A stretch of DNA of 42,856 nucleotides, taken from contig CALWSR010000027.1 of assembly GCA_944384265.1 (NCBI GenBank), forward strand, positions 1-42,856, written 5' to 3'. Below the pieces are notes generated by a model, which was not told the origin of the DNA, made no database searches, and saw nothing but the letters and a program-made list of their open reading frames with translations. Shown one piece after another: positions 8,696 through 18,487 of the stretch (position 1 is its first letter; each line of letters opens with the position of its first letter). The position numbers were made by a program, and so were the translations under genes. Source of the DNA: an uncultured Clostridia bacterium (GTDB lineage Bacteria > Bacillota > Clostridia > Lachnospirales > Anaerotignaceae).

Positions 8696-8817
8696 TCAAA
8701 ATAAAAAGATATGTATTTTATAGTAGTATAAATGGCATATAAAAATACATTTGTATTCACTGCAATGATATAAAAAGGAAAATATAATCCCTGATAAAAA
8801 TCTATTTTTCATAAATA

Positions 8818-8859
8818 AAAAAGGAATTTCAAGGTATTTTGCCTAGGAAATTCCTTTTT
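8818..8859 (+). terminator. Terminator of the split deacetylase gene
   Basis: AAAAAGGAATTTC (8818-8830) pairs perfectly with GAAATTCCTTTTT (8847-8859), and the loop has a minor inner AGG/CCT stem. The right arm ends in T5. It is usable in both directions. Confidence 0.85.
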
Positions 8860-8934
8860 CTGTTTTATGGCTGTGTTCATATTTTTAACAACTATATTTT
8901 ATAGTCTTTTTTCTGTTTTATAGACAGGAGAGCA

Positions 8935-8963
8935 TTGCTTTTGTTCTAAAAAATAGATACAAT
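8935..8963 (+). promoter_or_regulatory. Sigma-A promoter for gamma-glutamyltransferase
   Basis: TTGCTT (8935-8940), 17-bp spacer, TACAAT (8958-8963), shortly upstream of the start at 8997. Confidence 0.55.
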
Positions 8964-8996
8964 TAAATAAAAAACTGCATGGAAGGAGATGTTTTT

Positions 8997-10610
8997 TTGA
9001 GCATTATATTTGACAGCCAAAAATATGCTTATGCATCTAGAAGAAAAGTGGTATATGGTAAAAAGGGCATGGTATGTACTTCTCAGCCTTTGGCGGCACA
9101 AGCAGGACTGGATATATTAAAGCAAGGCGGCAATGCCATTGATGCTGCCGTTGCTGCAGCCGCCTGTTTAACCGTTGTGGAGCCTACATCCAATGGATTG
9201 GGAAGTGATGCCTTTGCACTGATTTGGAAGGATGGAAAGCTTTTGGGGCTAAATGCCAGCGGACAATCTCCCAAGGCAATTACAGCAGAAAAGGTAAAAA
9301 AATTGGGATATACTAAAATGCCTCTTTTAGGCTGGCTTCCTGTTACGGTTCCTGGAGCAGTAGGTGCTTGGGCAGAGCTTTCTCAAAAGCATGGGAAATT
9401 GCCCTTTGAAGCATTGCTTCAGCCGGCCATTGACTATGCAGCAGAAGGATTTGCTGTTACCCCCACTGTTGCAAGGCTTTGGGAAAAATCCTTTCAGACC
9501 TATTCCAAAGAGTGTAAAAGCAGTTTGTTTTCAGAATGGTTTCGTGTTTTTGCTCCAAAAGGAAGGGCTCCTTTTGCAGGAGAGATATGGTATGCAAAGG
9601 ACCATGCGAAAACATTGGAGGAGCTGGCAAAAACAAAATGTGTTTCTTTTTATAAAGGTGATTTGGCACAAAAAATAGATGATTTTTCCAGACAAACAGG
9701 AGGATATTTGACCAAAGAGGATTTGAGCTGTTATGAACCGGAATGGGTAGAACCAATTTGTATTGATTATAAAGGCTACCATATTTGGGAGATGCCTCCC
9801 AACGGACATGGCATTGTAGCACTCATGGCATTAAACATATTGAAAAAAATGGATATTTCCTGCAAAGAATCCGCTGAAACATATCATAAACAAATAGAAG
9901 CCATGAAACTGGCATTTGAAGATGGCAAAAGATATATTAGCGACAAAAGGTTTATGAAAGCAACAGTAGCACAGCTGCTTTGTGAAGAATATGCCCAAAA
10001 AAGAAAACAACAAATTGGACAAAAAGCCATACTTCCAAAGCATGGCAATCCATTTTGCGGGGGAACGGTATACCTTTGCACAGCAGACAAAGAGGGAAAC
10101 ATGGTGTCTTATATTCAAAGCAATTATGAAAATTTTGGCTCTGCTATTGTTATACCAAACACAGGCATTGCACTTCATGACAGAGGTGCAAATTTTTCAT
10201 TGGATGAAGCTATGGAAAACTGCATTGCTCCTTGCAAAAAGCCCTATCATACGATTATTCCTGGATTTATTACAAAAAACGGACAGCCCATAGGTCCTTT
10301 TGGTGTAATGGGAGGATTTATGCAGCCTCAGGGCCATGTACAAACCATTATGAACTTAATTGATTTTCATATGAATCCCCAAGAAGCATTGGATGCACCA
10401 CGTTGGCAATGGACAGGAGAAAAAAGAGTTTTGGTAGAAAGGGAATTTCCCATATCCATTACAGAAGAATTGTTAAGAAAAGGGCATGAAATTTTTGTAG
10501 AACCGGAATCTATTGATTTTGGCAGAGGGCAGATGATATTAAAACAGCCTGACGGTGTTTTGGCCGGTGCCACAGAGCCGAGAGCCGACGGCATGGTGGC
10601 TGTTTGGTAA
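8997..10610 (+). CDS. ggt: Gamma-glutamyltransferase family protein
   Basis: About 538 residues, Ntn-hydrolase of the gamma-glutamyltranspeptidase family, which cleaves or transfers gamma-glutamyl groups (glutathione and related compounds) after self-processing into two subunits. N-terminal GMVCTSQPLAAQAG and QGGNAIDAAVAAA, the likely nucleophile Thr in CGGTVYLCTADKEGN, and PFGVMGGFMQPQGH near the end fit the family. The start is taken as TTG 8997 because GGAAGGAG sits at 8981-8988; the ATG at 8979 lies upstream of that site. No signal peptide is visible, so it may be cytoplasmic, as for several clostridial and bacillar homologues. It stands alone between a terminator and a secreted protein gene. 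Confidence 0.85.
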   Translation: MSIIFDSQKYAYASRRKVVYGKKGMVCTSQPLAAQAGLDILKQGGNAIDAAVAAAACLTVVEPTSNGLGSDAFALIWKDGKLLGLNASGQSPKAITAEKVKKLGYTKMPLLGWLPVTVPGAVGAWAELSQKHGKLPFEALLQPAIDYAAEGFAVTPTVARLWEKSFQTYSKECKSSLFSEWFRVFAPKGRAPFAGEIWYAKDHAKTLEELAKTKCVSFYKGDLAQKIDDFSRQTGGYLTKEDLSCYEPEWVEPICIDYKGYHIWEMPPNGHGIVALMALNILKKMDISCKESAETYHKQIEAMKLAFEDGKRYISDKRFMKATVAQLLCEEYAQKRKQQIGQKAILPKHGNPFCGGTVYLCTADKEGNMVSYIQSNYENFGSAIVIPNTGIALHDRGANFSLDEAMENCIAPCKKPYHTIIPGFITKNGQPIGPFGVMGGFMQPQGHVQTIMNLIDFHMNPQEALDAPRWQWTGEKRVLVEREFPISITEELLRKGHEIFVEPESIDFGRGQMILKQPDGVLAGATEPRADGMVAVW

Positions 10611-10677
10611 AATTTTTAGCAATAATCTGTAAAAGCAATCATATACATAATAACAGTATATGGGAGGTGTATGCGGC

Positions 10678-11682
10678 ATGGGCAAAATATTAAAAAAATG
10701 GGGTATTGTTGCGTGTGTGGCTTTTGCAGTTTTTGCAGTATTTACCATCAAAACATATGGGGTTTCTGAAAATTTAACCACACAAATGCTGTCTGATACA
10801 GAAAAAAATAAGGAAGAAATTGCCAGAATTGTATTAAATGATACAGGAAGAAATGCTGTGTTTGAACCACAAGAAGCTGTAAATGTCACTGTATATGAAG
10901 GGGATTTGTTGGGGAACGGTCAGCAGCAGGTCGCAATTGCTGTATCCTTTGGATTAAAAAATACAGTATTAGCTGTTTATACAAAGGATGCAACAGGAGA
11001 TGGATATACATATGTAGGAGATGTGGCGGATTTTTTTGATGTAAGGGATGTTTTCTTTTTGCCTTTAACCGGCAATGGCACCAATATTATGATTGTACGA
11101 GAATATGCAAACCAAACCATTGGCGCTTTTGAAAGGTCCTCTTTTTTAAAGGGCTATATTTGGGATGAGGAAAATAATGAATTTCAAAATGTCTTAAGTA
11201 TCCCTGAAGGAATTGAAGTGATTTGGAATGGACGTTGGGATACTTCCCAAGAAGAACGCTGGCAAAAAATTGAGGAACGCTCTGAAGCTACTCAAACACA
11301 AGTGGAAAACAGTGACGGCCCTGCATTAAAGCTAGTGCAATATCAAGCATATAGAATATCCGACAGCACTGATACAGAAAACATACCTGATGACAGCACA
11401 TTCCATACAGTGAAAAATAGAGTTGTGAATCAAATTTATTATTGGGATAATCAATGGAGAAGGTTTATACTTTCTGAAAAAAAGGAACCGGCAACAGGGC
11501 AAACCGTAGCTATCATAGAAGATTTTTCGGCCTCGCCCTATATATTGGTGCCTGAATATGAAGGCGGGTATAATAATGTGTTGATACAAAGACAGGATGG
11601 CTCTGTTGAAATTGTATCTATGGATACTCTTTTGGAAATGGATGGAAGTCAAGCAAAAAGTGCAGTTTCCAGCTATGAATGA
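10678..11682 (+). CDS. Membrane-anchored or secreted protein of unknown function
   Basis: 334 residues. The start is ATG 10678 after GGGAGG at 10661-10666; the upstream in-frame ATG at 10660 overlaps that site. A hydrophobic segment at residues 8-26 preceded by KK is a signal anchor or signal peptide. The outer part contains EGDLLGNGQQQVAIAVS and LTGNGTNIMIVRE, which resemble FG-GAP/VCBS-type beta repeats with acidic turn residues. No enzyme motif is recognised. It follows ggt by 67 bp in the same direction and ends at its own terminator, so the two may be co-transcribed. Confidence 0.7.
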   Translation: MGKILKKWGIVACVAFAVFAVFTIKTYGVSENLTTQMLSDTEKNKEEIARIVLNDTGRNAVFEPQEAVNVTVYEGDLLGNGQQQVAIAVSFGLKNTVLAVYTKDATGDGYTYVGDVADFFDVRDVFFLPLTGNGTNIMIVREYANQTIGAFERSSFLKGYIWDEENNEFQNVLSIPEGIEVIWNGRWDTSQEERWQKIEERSEATQTQVENSDGPALKLVQYQAYRISDSTDTENIPDDSTFHTVKNRVVNQIYYWDNQWRRFILSEKKEPATGQTVAIIEDFSASPYILVPEYEGGYNNVLIQRQDGSVEIVSMDTLLEMDGSQAKSAVSSYE

Positions 11683-11717
11683 TTTATATACAAACAGAAA
11701 ACTTTATAGTATAATAA

Positions 11718-11743
11718 AAAAGGAATGGAGAACCATTCCTTTT
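11718..11743 (+). terminator. Terminator after the secreted protein gene
   Basis: AAAAGGAATGG (11718-11728), loop AGAA, CCATTCCTTTT (11733-11743). Perfect 11-bp stem ending in T4. Confidence 0.85.
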
Positions 11744-12176
11744 CTCGTTCAAATCATAAATATTTTTCATGCCAATATAAAATGATTGTATGATTTGATA
11801 CTATACAGCAATAGTAAGGAATGATATTTGCCTGTAAAAAATATTAGCAAATCGTCCCTATCTAAGATAATTGCTGTTTCAAAGAAAATAGAGGAGTGTG
11901 TTATGAAAAATAATATGGTATTGTAAATAAATAAAAAAGCTTCAAAATAGAACAAAGGAATTGGTTATACTTTTTTTGATAGAAAGTATAACCAAAGAGC
12001 TTGCCAACATTGGAAATGCTCTCAAGCCTCGACAGCTGAAGAAAAAATGCATTTTTTCATTTCAAAATGCCTTTGTATCGTCTATGGCAAATGAGGAATG
12101 CAGAGAACTGGTTTTGAAGATAGAATCCATTTCATATGAAAGTAACAGAGTCCCATAAGCAGAAAGGAGATATTAT
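11744..12176 (+). other. 433-bp stretch without a confident gene
   Basis: A good ribosome site GAGGAG at 11891-11896 precedes only a 7-codon frame (MKNNMVL, stop at 11926). A perfect 13-bp inverted repeat (TTGGTTATACTTT / AAAGTATAACCAA) lies at 11961-11973 and 11983-11995 with no T-run beyond it. A 65-codon frame from TTG 11961 to 12158 reads like protein in its second half but has no convincing start. It may be the remains of a gene. A normal RBS for the radical SAM gene closes the stretch. Confidence 0.4.
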
Positions 12177-13325
12177 ATGGAAAATACCATATTTCAAATT
12201 GGCCCCATTCGTCCTCCCAGCGAGGCAAACAGTTTATTGCTGCGTGTAACGGAAAATTGTCCATGGAATCAATGCAAGTTTTGTATGCTTTATAAATCTC
12301 AAAAATTTCACACAAGAACAGTGGAGGATATCAAAAAAGACATTGATGCTATGGCAATGTATCGGGATAGTATTAAAAAATATCATAATAATGGAACATT
12401 TGACATTGCTTCGATACAAAGGGAATTCAATCATCTTTCCACACAAAAGGAACAAGAATGCTATTACATGGTATTTCACTGGATGACAGAAGGCAACAGC
12501 CAAGCTATTTTTTTACAAGACGCCAATACACTTGTATTGAAAACACAATGGCTGACAGAAATCATTTCATATGTAAGAGAAAAATTGCCGGAAATCAAAC
12601 GCATTACATCTTATGGCAGAGCGGATACACTGTCTAAAATATCTCAAGAGCAATTTTTTCAGCTAAAGGAAGCAGGATTAGACAGAATCCATTCTGGATT
12701 TGAAACAGGCTCTGATGCTGTGTTACAGCTCATTGGAAAGGGAACAACACAAAAACAGCAAATTGAAGGGGGAAAAAAGGTAAAAAAAGCTGGTATCGAG
12801 CTTTCTATCTATTTTATGCCAGGAGCAGGGGGCAAAGCATATTCTCATGAAAATGCCATAGAAACAGCAAATGTAATCAATGCTATCAATCCGGATTTTG
12901 TACGATTGAGAACATTTGTAGTGAAAACAGGTTCTTTGATGGAAGAACTGGTAAAGCAAGGAAAATTTACAGAATGCAGCGATATGGAAAAGCTTTTGGA
13001 AATCAAAACCATGCTGGAGCATATCAAACATTGCAATGGATTTTTGGCCAGTGACCATATCATCAATTTACTGCAAAATGTCAATGGCTATTTAGACAAG
13101 GATTTAGACAATATGCTTGACTATATCAACACATTTTTGGCATTGCCCAGAAAAATGCAAAGAAAATATCAAATTGCCAGAAGAATGGGATTTGCAGGAG
13201 ATTGGACAATGCTGGACAGATTGGATATGCAGCATCAATATGCAATAGAACAATATGAAAATACAGTGCCTGACGGAATAGCATTTGAAACACTTTTAAA
13301 TCAATATATGGATTATTATATTTGA
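12177..13325 (+). CDS. Radical SAM protein
   Basis: 382 residues. Cysteines in CPWNQCKFC near residue 29 give a CX4CX2C cluster motif, known in a subgroup of radical SAM proteins whose motif is preceded by VTENCPWN; it should hold a [4Fe-4S] cluster that cleaves S-adenosylmethionine. Further family features are the barrel strand with RIHSGFETGSD and later MPGAGGK. The substrate is not apparent. RBS AAAGGAG precedes the ATG. A small Cys-rich membrane protein follows after 17 bp and could be a partner. Confidence 0.85.
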   Translation: MENTIFQIGPIRPPSEANSLLLRVTENCPWNQCKFCMLYKSQKFHTRTVEDIKKDIDAMAMYRDSIKKYHNNGTFDIASIQREFNHLSTQKEQECYYMVFHWMTEGNSQAIFLQDANTLVLKTQWLTEIISYVREKLPEIKRITSYGRADTLSKISQEQFFQLKEAGLDRIHSGFETGSDAVLQLIGKGTTQKQQIEGGKKVKKAGIELSIYFMPGAGGKAYSHENAIETANVINAINPDFVRLRTFVVKTGSLMEELVKQGKFTECSDMEKLLEIKTMLEHIKHCNGFLASDHIINLLQNVNGYLDKDLDNMLDYINTFLALPRKMQRKYQIARRMGFAGDWTMLDRLDMQHQYAIEQYENTVPDGIAFETLLNQYMDYYI

Positions 13326-13342
13326 TAAAAAGGAGGTTTTTT

Positions 13343-13495
13343 ATGGGCAATGTTGTTGTAGCAGCAGTACTCTTTTTTTTATTTGGCTGTGCCATATACT
13401 ATCAAAAGAAAAAAAAGCAAAGAAAACAACAATGCTGCCATAAAAGCTGCAGCCACTGTCCGTTTTATCAGGATTGTAAAGAGAAAGAGACATGA
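13343..13495 (+). CDS. Small Cys-rich membrane protein (FeoB-associated type)
   Basis: 50 codons preceded by AAGGAGG. One hydrophobic helix (VVVAAVLFFLFGCAIYY), then a basic stretch KKKKQRKQQ, then a cysteine cluster CCHKSCSHCPFYQDC. The layout resembles the small proteins often annotated as FeoB-associated Cys-rich membrane proteins, though no feoB is near. The cysteines could bind metal or a cluster. Its 17-bp spacing from the radical SAM gene suggests co-transcription. Confidence 0.65.
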   Translation: MGNVVVAAVLFFLFGCAIYYQKKKKQRKQQCCHKSCSHCPFYQDCKEKET

Positions 13496-13639
13496 AAATA
13501 AATGGATTTTTGAAAAAATATGACTATGCTAACATTTTGGTATAGAAATTTACTATACAAGTTATCCAAAATACAAAAATAGATATAAGAGAAAATAAAA
13601 TAAAGCACAGCCTTTTCCCCGATGATATTGTCAAAGCTT

Positions 13640-13764
13640 ATAACCACGCCTAAAAGACGTGGTTTGCACTGGGCATATCAATTAGCCGGCAGCTCAATGG
13701 TGCTGGCTTTCACTTCGTTTCAGCTCTGATGTATGATTTATCTGCTACCCTTAAAAGGGTTTTT
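13640..13764 (+). ncRNA. Orphan structured RNA, IS605/TnpB omega-RNA-like
   Basis: Several helices follow in order: AACCACG/CGTGGTT (13642-13648, 13658-13664), AGCCGGCA/TGCTGGCT (13684-13691, 13701-13708, one G-U), and a closing ACCCTT/AAGGGT hairpin (13747-13760) followed by T5, like a terminator. The order and the GTGGTTTGCACTGGGCATAT segment recall the right-end RNA of clostridial IS200/IS605 elements carrying TnpB. No tnpB or transposase lies next to it, so it is either a solo remnant or an independent RNA. The family assignment is from memory of such ends. Confidence 0.5.
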
Positions 13765-14040
13765 ACATTCTTTTGTAGTGAACTTATTTCTATTTGAGAT
13801 TGGTTGCTCTTTTATATATTTTTGTATTGTTGCTATGTGCAACCTGACTTTGCCAACATAATGCCTTGTTATCCAGAAATTTCTATTTCCAAATTTATAC
13901 CTGGGTATAAATACGATATGATACTGGCCCCTCGTTTTGTATGTGATAAACTATTTGCCATAAAGCATCCACCTTTCTTGTGTAAATTTGAGCTTGGCCA
14001 TCTCTATTTTACACCGTACCATACTAAAGTAATCATGAAA
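13765..14040. other. Intergenic stretch, nothing recognised
   Basis: Between the orphan RNA and the ddh terminator. A 94-codon frame (13804-14088) has no RBS, unlikely composition and overlaps the terminator hairpin, so it is not called. Confidence 0.5.
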
Positions 14041-14066
14041 AGCCGACGTTATGTGAAACGCCGGCT
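14041..14066 (-). terminator. Probable terminator after ddh
   Basis: AGCCGACGT (14041-14049) pairs with ACGCCGGCT (14058-14066) with one mismatch. On the minus strand it lies about 50 bp beyond the ddh stop and is followed by TTTTC. On the plus strand a looser T-rich tail follows, so it may act both ways. Confidence 0.5.
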
Positions 14067-14113
14067 GATTTCATATATTTTTTTATAAAGGAAATAGAGT
14101 GGTTTTTATTATA

Positions 14114-15103
14114 TTACAGCAGTGTACTTCTTAAAATATCACTTGTTTTTGAAGAAAGCAGTGCAGGAGCAATATCAAATACTGTTTTTGCGCCATGGTC
14201 CCCTTTTTTTGCAAGACGGTAAGCTGCTCTTGCATAAGCGACCAAAACACTTCCTGTAAACTCAGGATTAGAATCTAATTTTAAAGAATATTCAATCACA
14301 TGATTGTTTGCACCATTGTTTGTACTGCCGCTGTGAATGACAAAGCCGCCATGAGGCATTTTGCTATGGTTTGCTTTTAATTCTTCTTCAGAAATAAAAT
14401 GAACGGTGGTGTCATAATCTGAAAAATAGTTTGGCATTTCTTTGATTGTTTTTTCGATTTCTGCCAAATCTGCACCTTCTTCTGCCACAACATAGCAAAG
14501 ACGAGTATGCTTTTGACGAGTTGTCAGCTCCGGTAAATTTCCGCTTCTTGCTGCTTCCACAGCTGCTTCTACGGGTACAGTATATTGAATGCCGTTTTTG
14601 ACACCTTTTACACGTCTGATGGCATCAGAATGTCCCTGGCTGACACCTTTACCCCAAAAGGTATAATAGCCTCCCTTTGGCAATATAGCCTCTCCATAAA
14701 GTCTGTTAATAGAAAACAAACCAGGGTCCCAGCCCACAGAGATAATAGAAGTATTTCCGTTTTGGGAAGCTGCTTTGTCTACTGCTGCAAAATATTCAGG
14801 AATTTTTGCATGGGTATCAAAGCTGTCTACTGTATTAAAAAGGGCTGCCATTTCCGGTCCCTGTACAGGAAGGTCTGTTGCAGAGCCACCACAAAGGATG
14901 ACAACATCAATATCATTTTTTACAGAAGCGGCATCTGCCATGGCCATTACCTTTGCACCTGCTGTATTGATTTGTAAGCTTTCAGGATTTCTTCTGGTAA
15001 AAACAGTCGTTAATACCATATCTTCATTTTGTGCAATGGCTGCTTCTACACCACGTCCAATATTGCCATAACCCGCAATGGCTACTTTGATTTTTTCACT
15101 CAT
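14114..15103 (-). CDS. ddh: meso-Diaminopimelate D-dehydrogenase
   Basis: 329 residues. It makes meso-diaminopimelate in one step from tetrahydrodipicolinate, ammonia and NADPH, for lysine and peptidoglycan. N-terminal Rossmann motif IAGYGNIGRG, VILCGGSATD, VDSFDTHAKIP, ISVGWDPGLFSINR and YTFWGKGVSQGHSDAIRR match the family throughout. The start is ATG 15103, with the Shine-Dalgarno TGAAGGAGGA just upstream; the frame extends to 15121 but that region is the ribosome site. It is a single gene facing away from groESL. Confidence 0.93.
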   Translation of the reverse strand: MSEKIKVAIAGYGNIGRGVEAAIAQNEDMVLTTVFTRRNPESLQINTAGAKVMAMADAASVKNDIDVVILCGGSATDLPVQGPEMAALFNTVDSFDTHAKIPEYFAAVDKAASQNGNTSIISVGWDPGLFSINRLYGEAILPKGGYYTFWGKGVSQGHSDAIRRVKGVKNGIQYTVPVEAAVEAARSGNLPELTTRQKHTRLCYVVAEEGADLAEIEKTIKEMPNYFSDYDTTVHFISEEELKANHSKMPHGGFVIHSGSTNNGANNHVIEYSLKLDSNPEFTGSVLVAYARAAYRLAKKGDHGAKTVFDIAPALLSSKTSDILRSTLL

Positions 15104-15146
15104 TATTACATCCTCCTTCATTGGTAAAAAATAAGAAATATAAAAA

Positions 15147-15155
15147 ATTATATCA
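15147..15155 (-). promoter_or_regulatory. Extended -10 promoter of ddh
   Basis: On the minus strand TGATATAAT gives a perfect TATAAT with the TG extension. The -35 region is poor. It lies about 45 bp upstream of the start codon. Confidence 0.5.
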
Positions 15156-15364
15156 TGTTACTAGGTCATCGTATATTGTAAATTTTGATAAATTTTTTTT
15201 AATTTTTGTACAGACATTGGAAGTTTTTCTCAGCAGCAGCAATTTCAAAACTAGATTTTATATTAAAAAGAAGAAAATAAGCGAATATAAAAGATATTAT
15301 CATAAAAATATAAAATTTTATTTGAATATTATTAAAAATATAAAAATATAATGAAATATACCAT

Positions 15365-15393
15365 TTGCATAAATGGAAGATAATGACTAATAT
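15365..15393 (+). promoter_or_regulatory. groESL promoter
   Basis: TTGCAT (15365-15370), 17-bp spacer, TAATAT (15388-15393). Transcription would begin near 15400, just ahead of the CIRCE operator. Confidence 0.7.
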
Positions 15394-15404
15394 ATATTCA
15401 GGAA

Positions 15405-15431
15405 TTAGCACTCAATGAAAAAGAGTGCTAA
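15405..15431. promoter_or_regulatory. CIRCE operator (HrcA binding site)
   Basis: TTAGCACTC, 9-bp spacer, GAGTGCTAA: a perfect match to the CIRCE consensus. It lies at the start of the transcript, so HrcA should repress groESL without heat stress. hrcA is not in the window. Confidence 0.97.
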
Positions 15432-15469
15432 CAGATTTCAGAAGATATATTTTAAGGAGGTTACTACTT

Positions 15470-17432
<1,963 letters not shown>

Positions 17433-17463
17433 TACCGGCAATAGCGTTATAAATAAAAATATG

Positions 17464-17500
17464 AGCGGCATAGGATTGATTATCCTATGCCGCTTTTTTA
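17464..17500 (+). terminator. groESL terminator
   Basis: AGCGGCATAGGAT (17464-17476), loop TGATT, ATCCTATGCCGCT (17482-17494), then a T run to 17499. Perfect 13-bp stem. Confidence 0.95.
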
Positions 17501-17509
17501 TACAAAAAA

Positions 17510-17532
17510 GGCAGCTATTTAAAATAGCTGCC
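17510..17532 (-). terminator. Terminator of the GNAT gene
   Basis: GGCAGCTATT / AATAGCTGCC with a tiny loop. On the minus strand it is followed by TTTTTTG. It sits about 30 bp beyond the acetyltransferase stop, back to back with the groESL terminator. Confidence 0.8.
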
Positions 17533-17561
17533 TATAAGCCTTTCAGAAATGCTCACTCATT

Positions 17562-18188
17562 TTATACAAGCTGTCCGGGTAATTTTAATTTTTGTTTTGC
17601 CGGAAATTGAGCATCAAATTTTTCAGCTTCTTTTTGGTCAACAAAATACCCCTTAGGTGTATGATAAACCCCTGTAATGCTATCCAAAAAACCATGTTCC
17701 AATTCTTTCACTAAAAAATAAGGTACTTCTTGATTTCTTGGCTCTGCATAATAGTGTATTTCTTTTGTACTGGCAACCACAAAACCAGATTTTCCATAAA
17801 AATCAATATTTCCTTCTATACAAAGTGCTTTTGCTCCCATTTCCTTTGCTTTTTGCATAGAATAATCCAGCAATATTTTTCCATAGCCTTGACGTTGATA
17901 GTCAGGATGGATGCTAATGGGTCCAAATGTCATAATAGGGATATTTCTGCCATCGTCAGATTGAATTTCAGAAGCAACATACATAATATGGCCTATTATT
18001 TTTCCGTCTTTTTCCATAACAAGGTCAAGCTCCGGAATAAAATCCTCTTTATCCCGATAACAATGCAGCACATAATGCTCTAAACAACCAGGACGATAAA
18101 CATTCCAAAATGCTTCTCTGGTTAGAAATTCTGTTTGAGCATAATCATCAGGTGTTTCCAAACGGATGATATAATTATTTTTATTCAT
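17562..18188 (-). CDS. GNAT family N-acetyltransferase
   Basis: 208 residues. The acetyl-CoA binding motif is seen as ISIHPDYQRQGYGKILLDY with the following KEMGAKALCIEG, and a C-terminal part YGKSGFVVA typical of the fold. The substrate is unknown. The start is ATG 18188 after AGGAGGAG. The frame remains open upstream to ATG 18263 (MGRFAHHN), which would add 25 residues and overlap the leader structure; the short start is preferred because of the ribosome site. Confidence 0.85.
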   Translation of the reverse strand: MNKNNYIIRLETPDDYAQTEFLTREAFWNVYRPGCLEHYVLHCYRDKEDFIPELDLVMEKDGKIIGHIMYVASEIQSDDGRNIPIMTFGPISIHPDYQRQGYGKILLDYSMQKAKEMGAKALCIEGNIDFYGKSGFVVASTKEIHYYAEPRNQEVPYFLVKELEHGFLDSITGVYHTPKGYFVDQKEAEKFDAQFPAKQKLKLPGQLV

Positions 18189-18201
18189 TTTTTCTCCTCC
18201 T

Positions 18202-18292
18202 AAAAATAGTTTGTTTTTATGCGAGGAGGCTTGTAAAAGATTGTGGTGGGCAAACCTCCCCATTATGCCACAATCTCCGGTGTACTATTTTT
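18202..18292 (-). promoter_or_regulatory. Switch-like leader of the GNAT gene
   Basis: On the transcript, AAAAATAGT (18284-18292) can pair with ACTATTTTT (18202-18210), and AGATTGTGG with CCACAATCT (18268-18276, 18238-18246). GGGGAGG (18255-18261) and the ribosome site AGGAGG (18196-18201) both complement CCTCCT (18224-18229), so the anti-Shine-Dalgarno piece could be held by either. No known riboswitch family is recognised. Confidence 0.45.
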
Positions 18293-18333
18293 ATTCAAAA
18301 AGCATTCTCCTTTATGTTTTTATATTTTATAAT

Positions 18334-18362
18334 AGTATATCACACTATTTTTGGGATGTCCA
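18334..18362 (-). promoter_or_regulatory. Promoter of the GNAT gene
   Basis: On the minus strand TGGACA (18357-18362), 17-bp spacer, TATACT (18334-18339) with TG extension. This gives a leader of about 140 nt. Confidence 0.65.
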
Positions 18363-18487
18363 GTAAAGTAAAAATATGAAACAATAATATATCTAAAACA
18401 TAGTATTGATAAGGCAATGCCAAAAAAGAGGCTAATTTTTCCAAATATTTACATTGCTGTATTTTTTATAAAAGTGTTTTATCCAAT

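Noticed and set aside
13804..14088. 94-codon frame after the orphan RNA
   Set aside because: No ribosome site, unlikely composition, and it overlaps the ddh terminator.
15121..15351. 76-codon frame between ddh and groES
   Set aside because: Very AT-rich, Lys/Ile/Tyr-only composition, and it lies in the promoter region of both genes.
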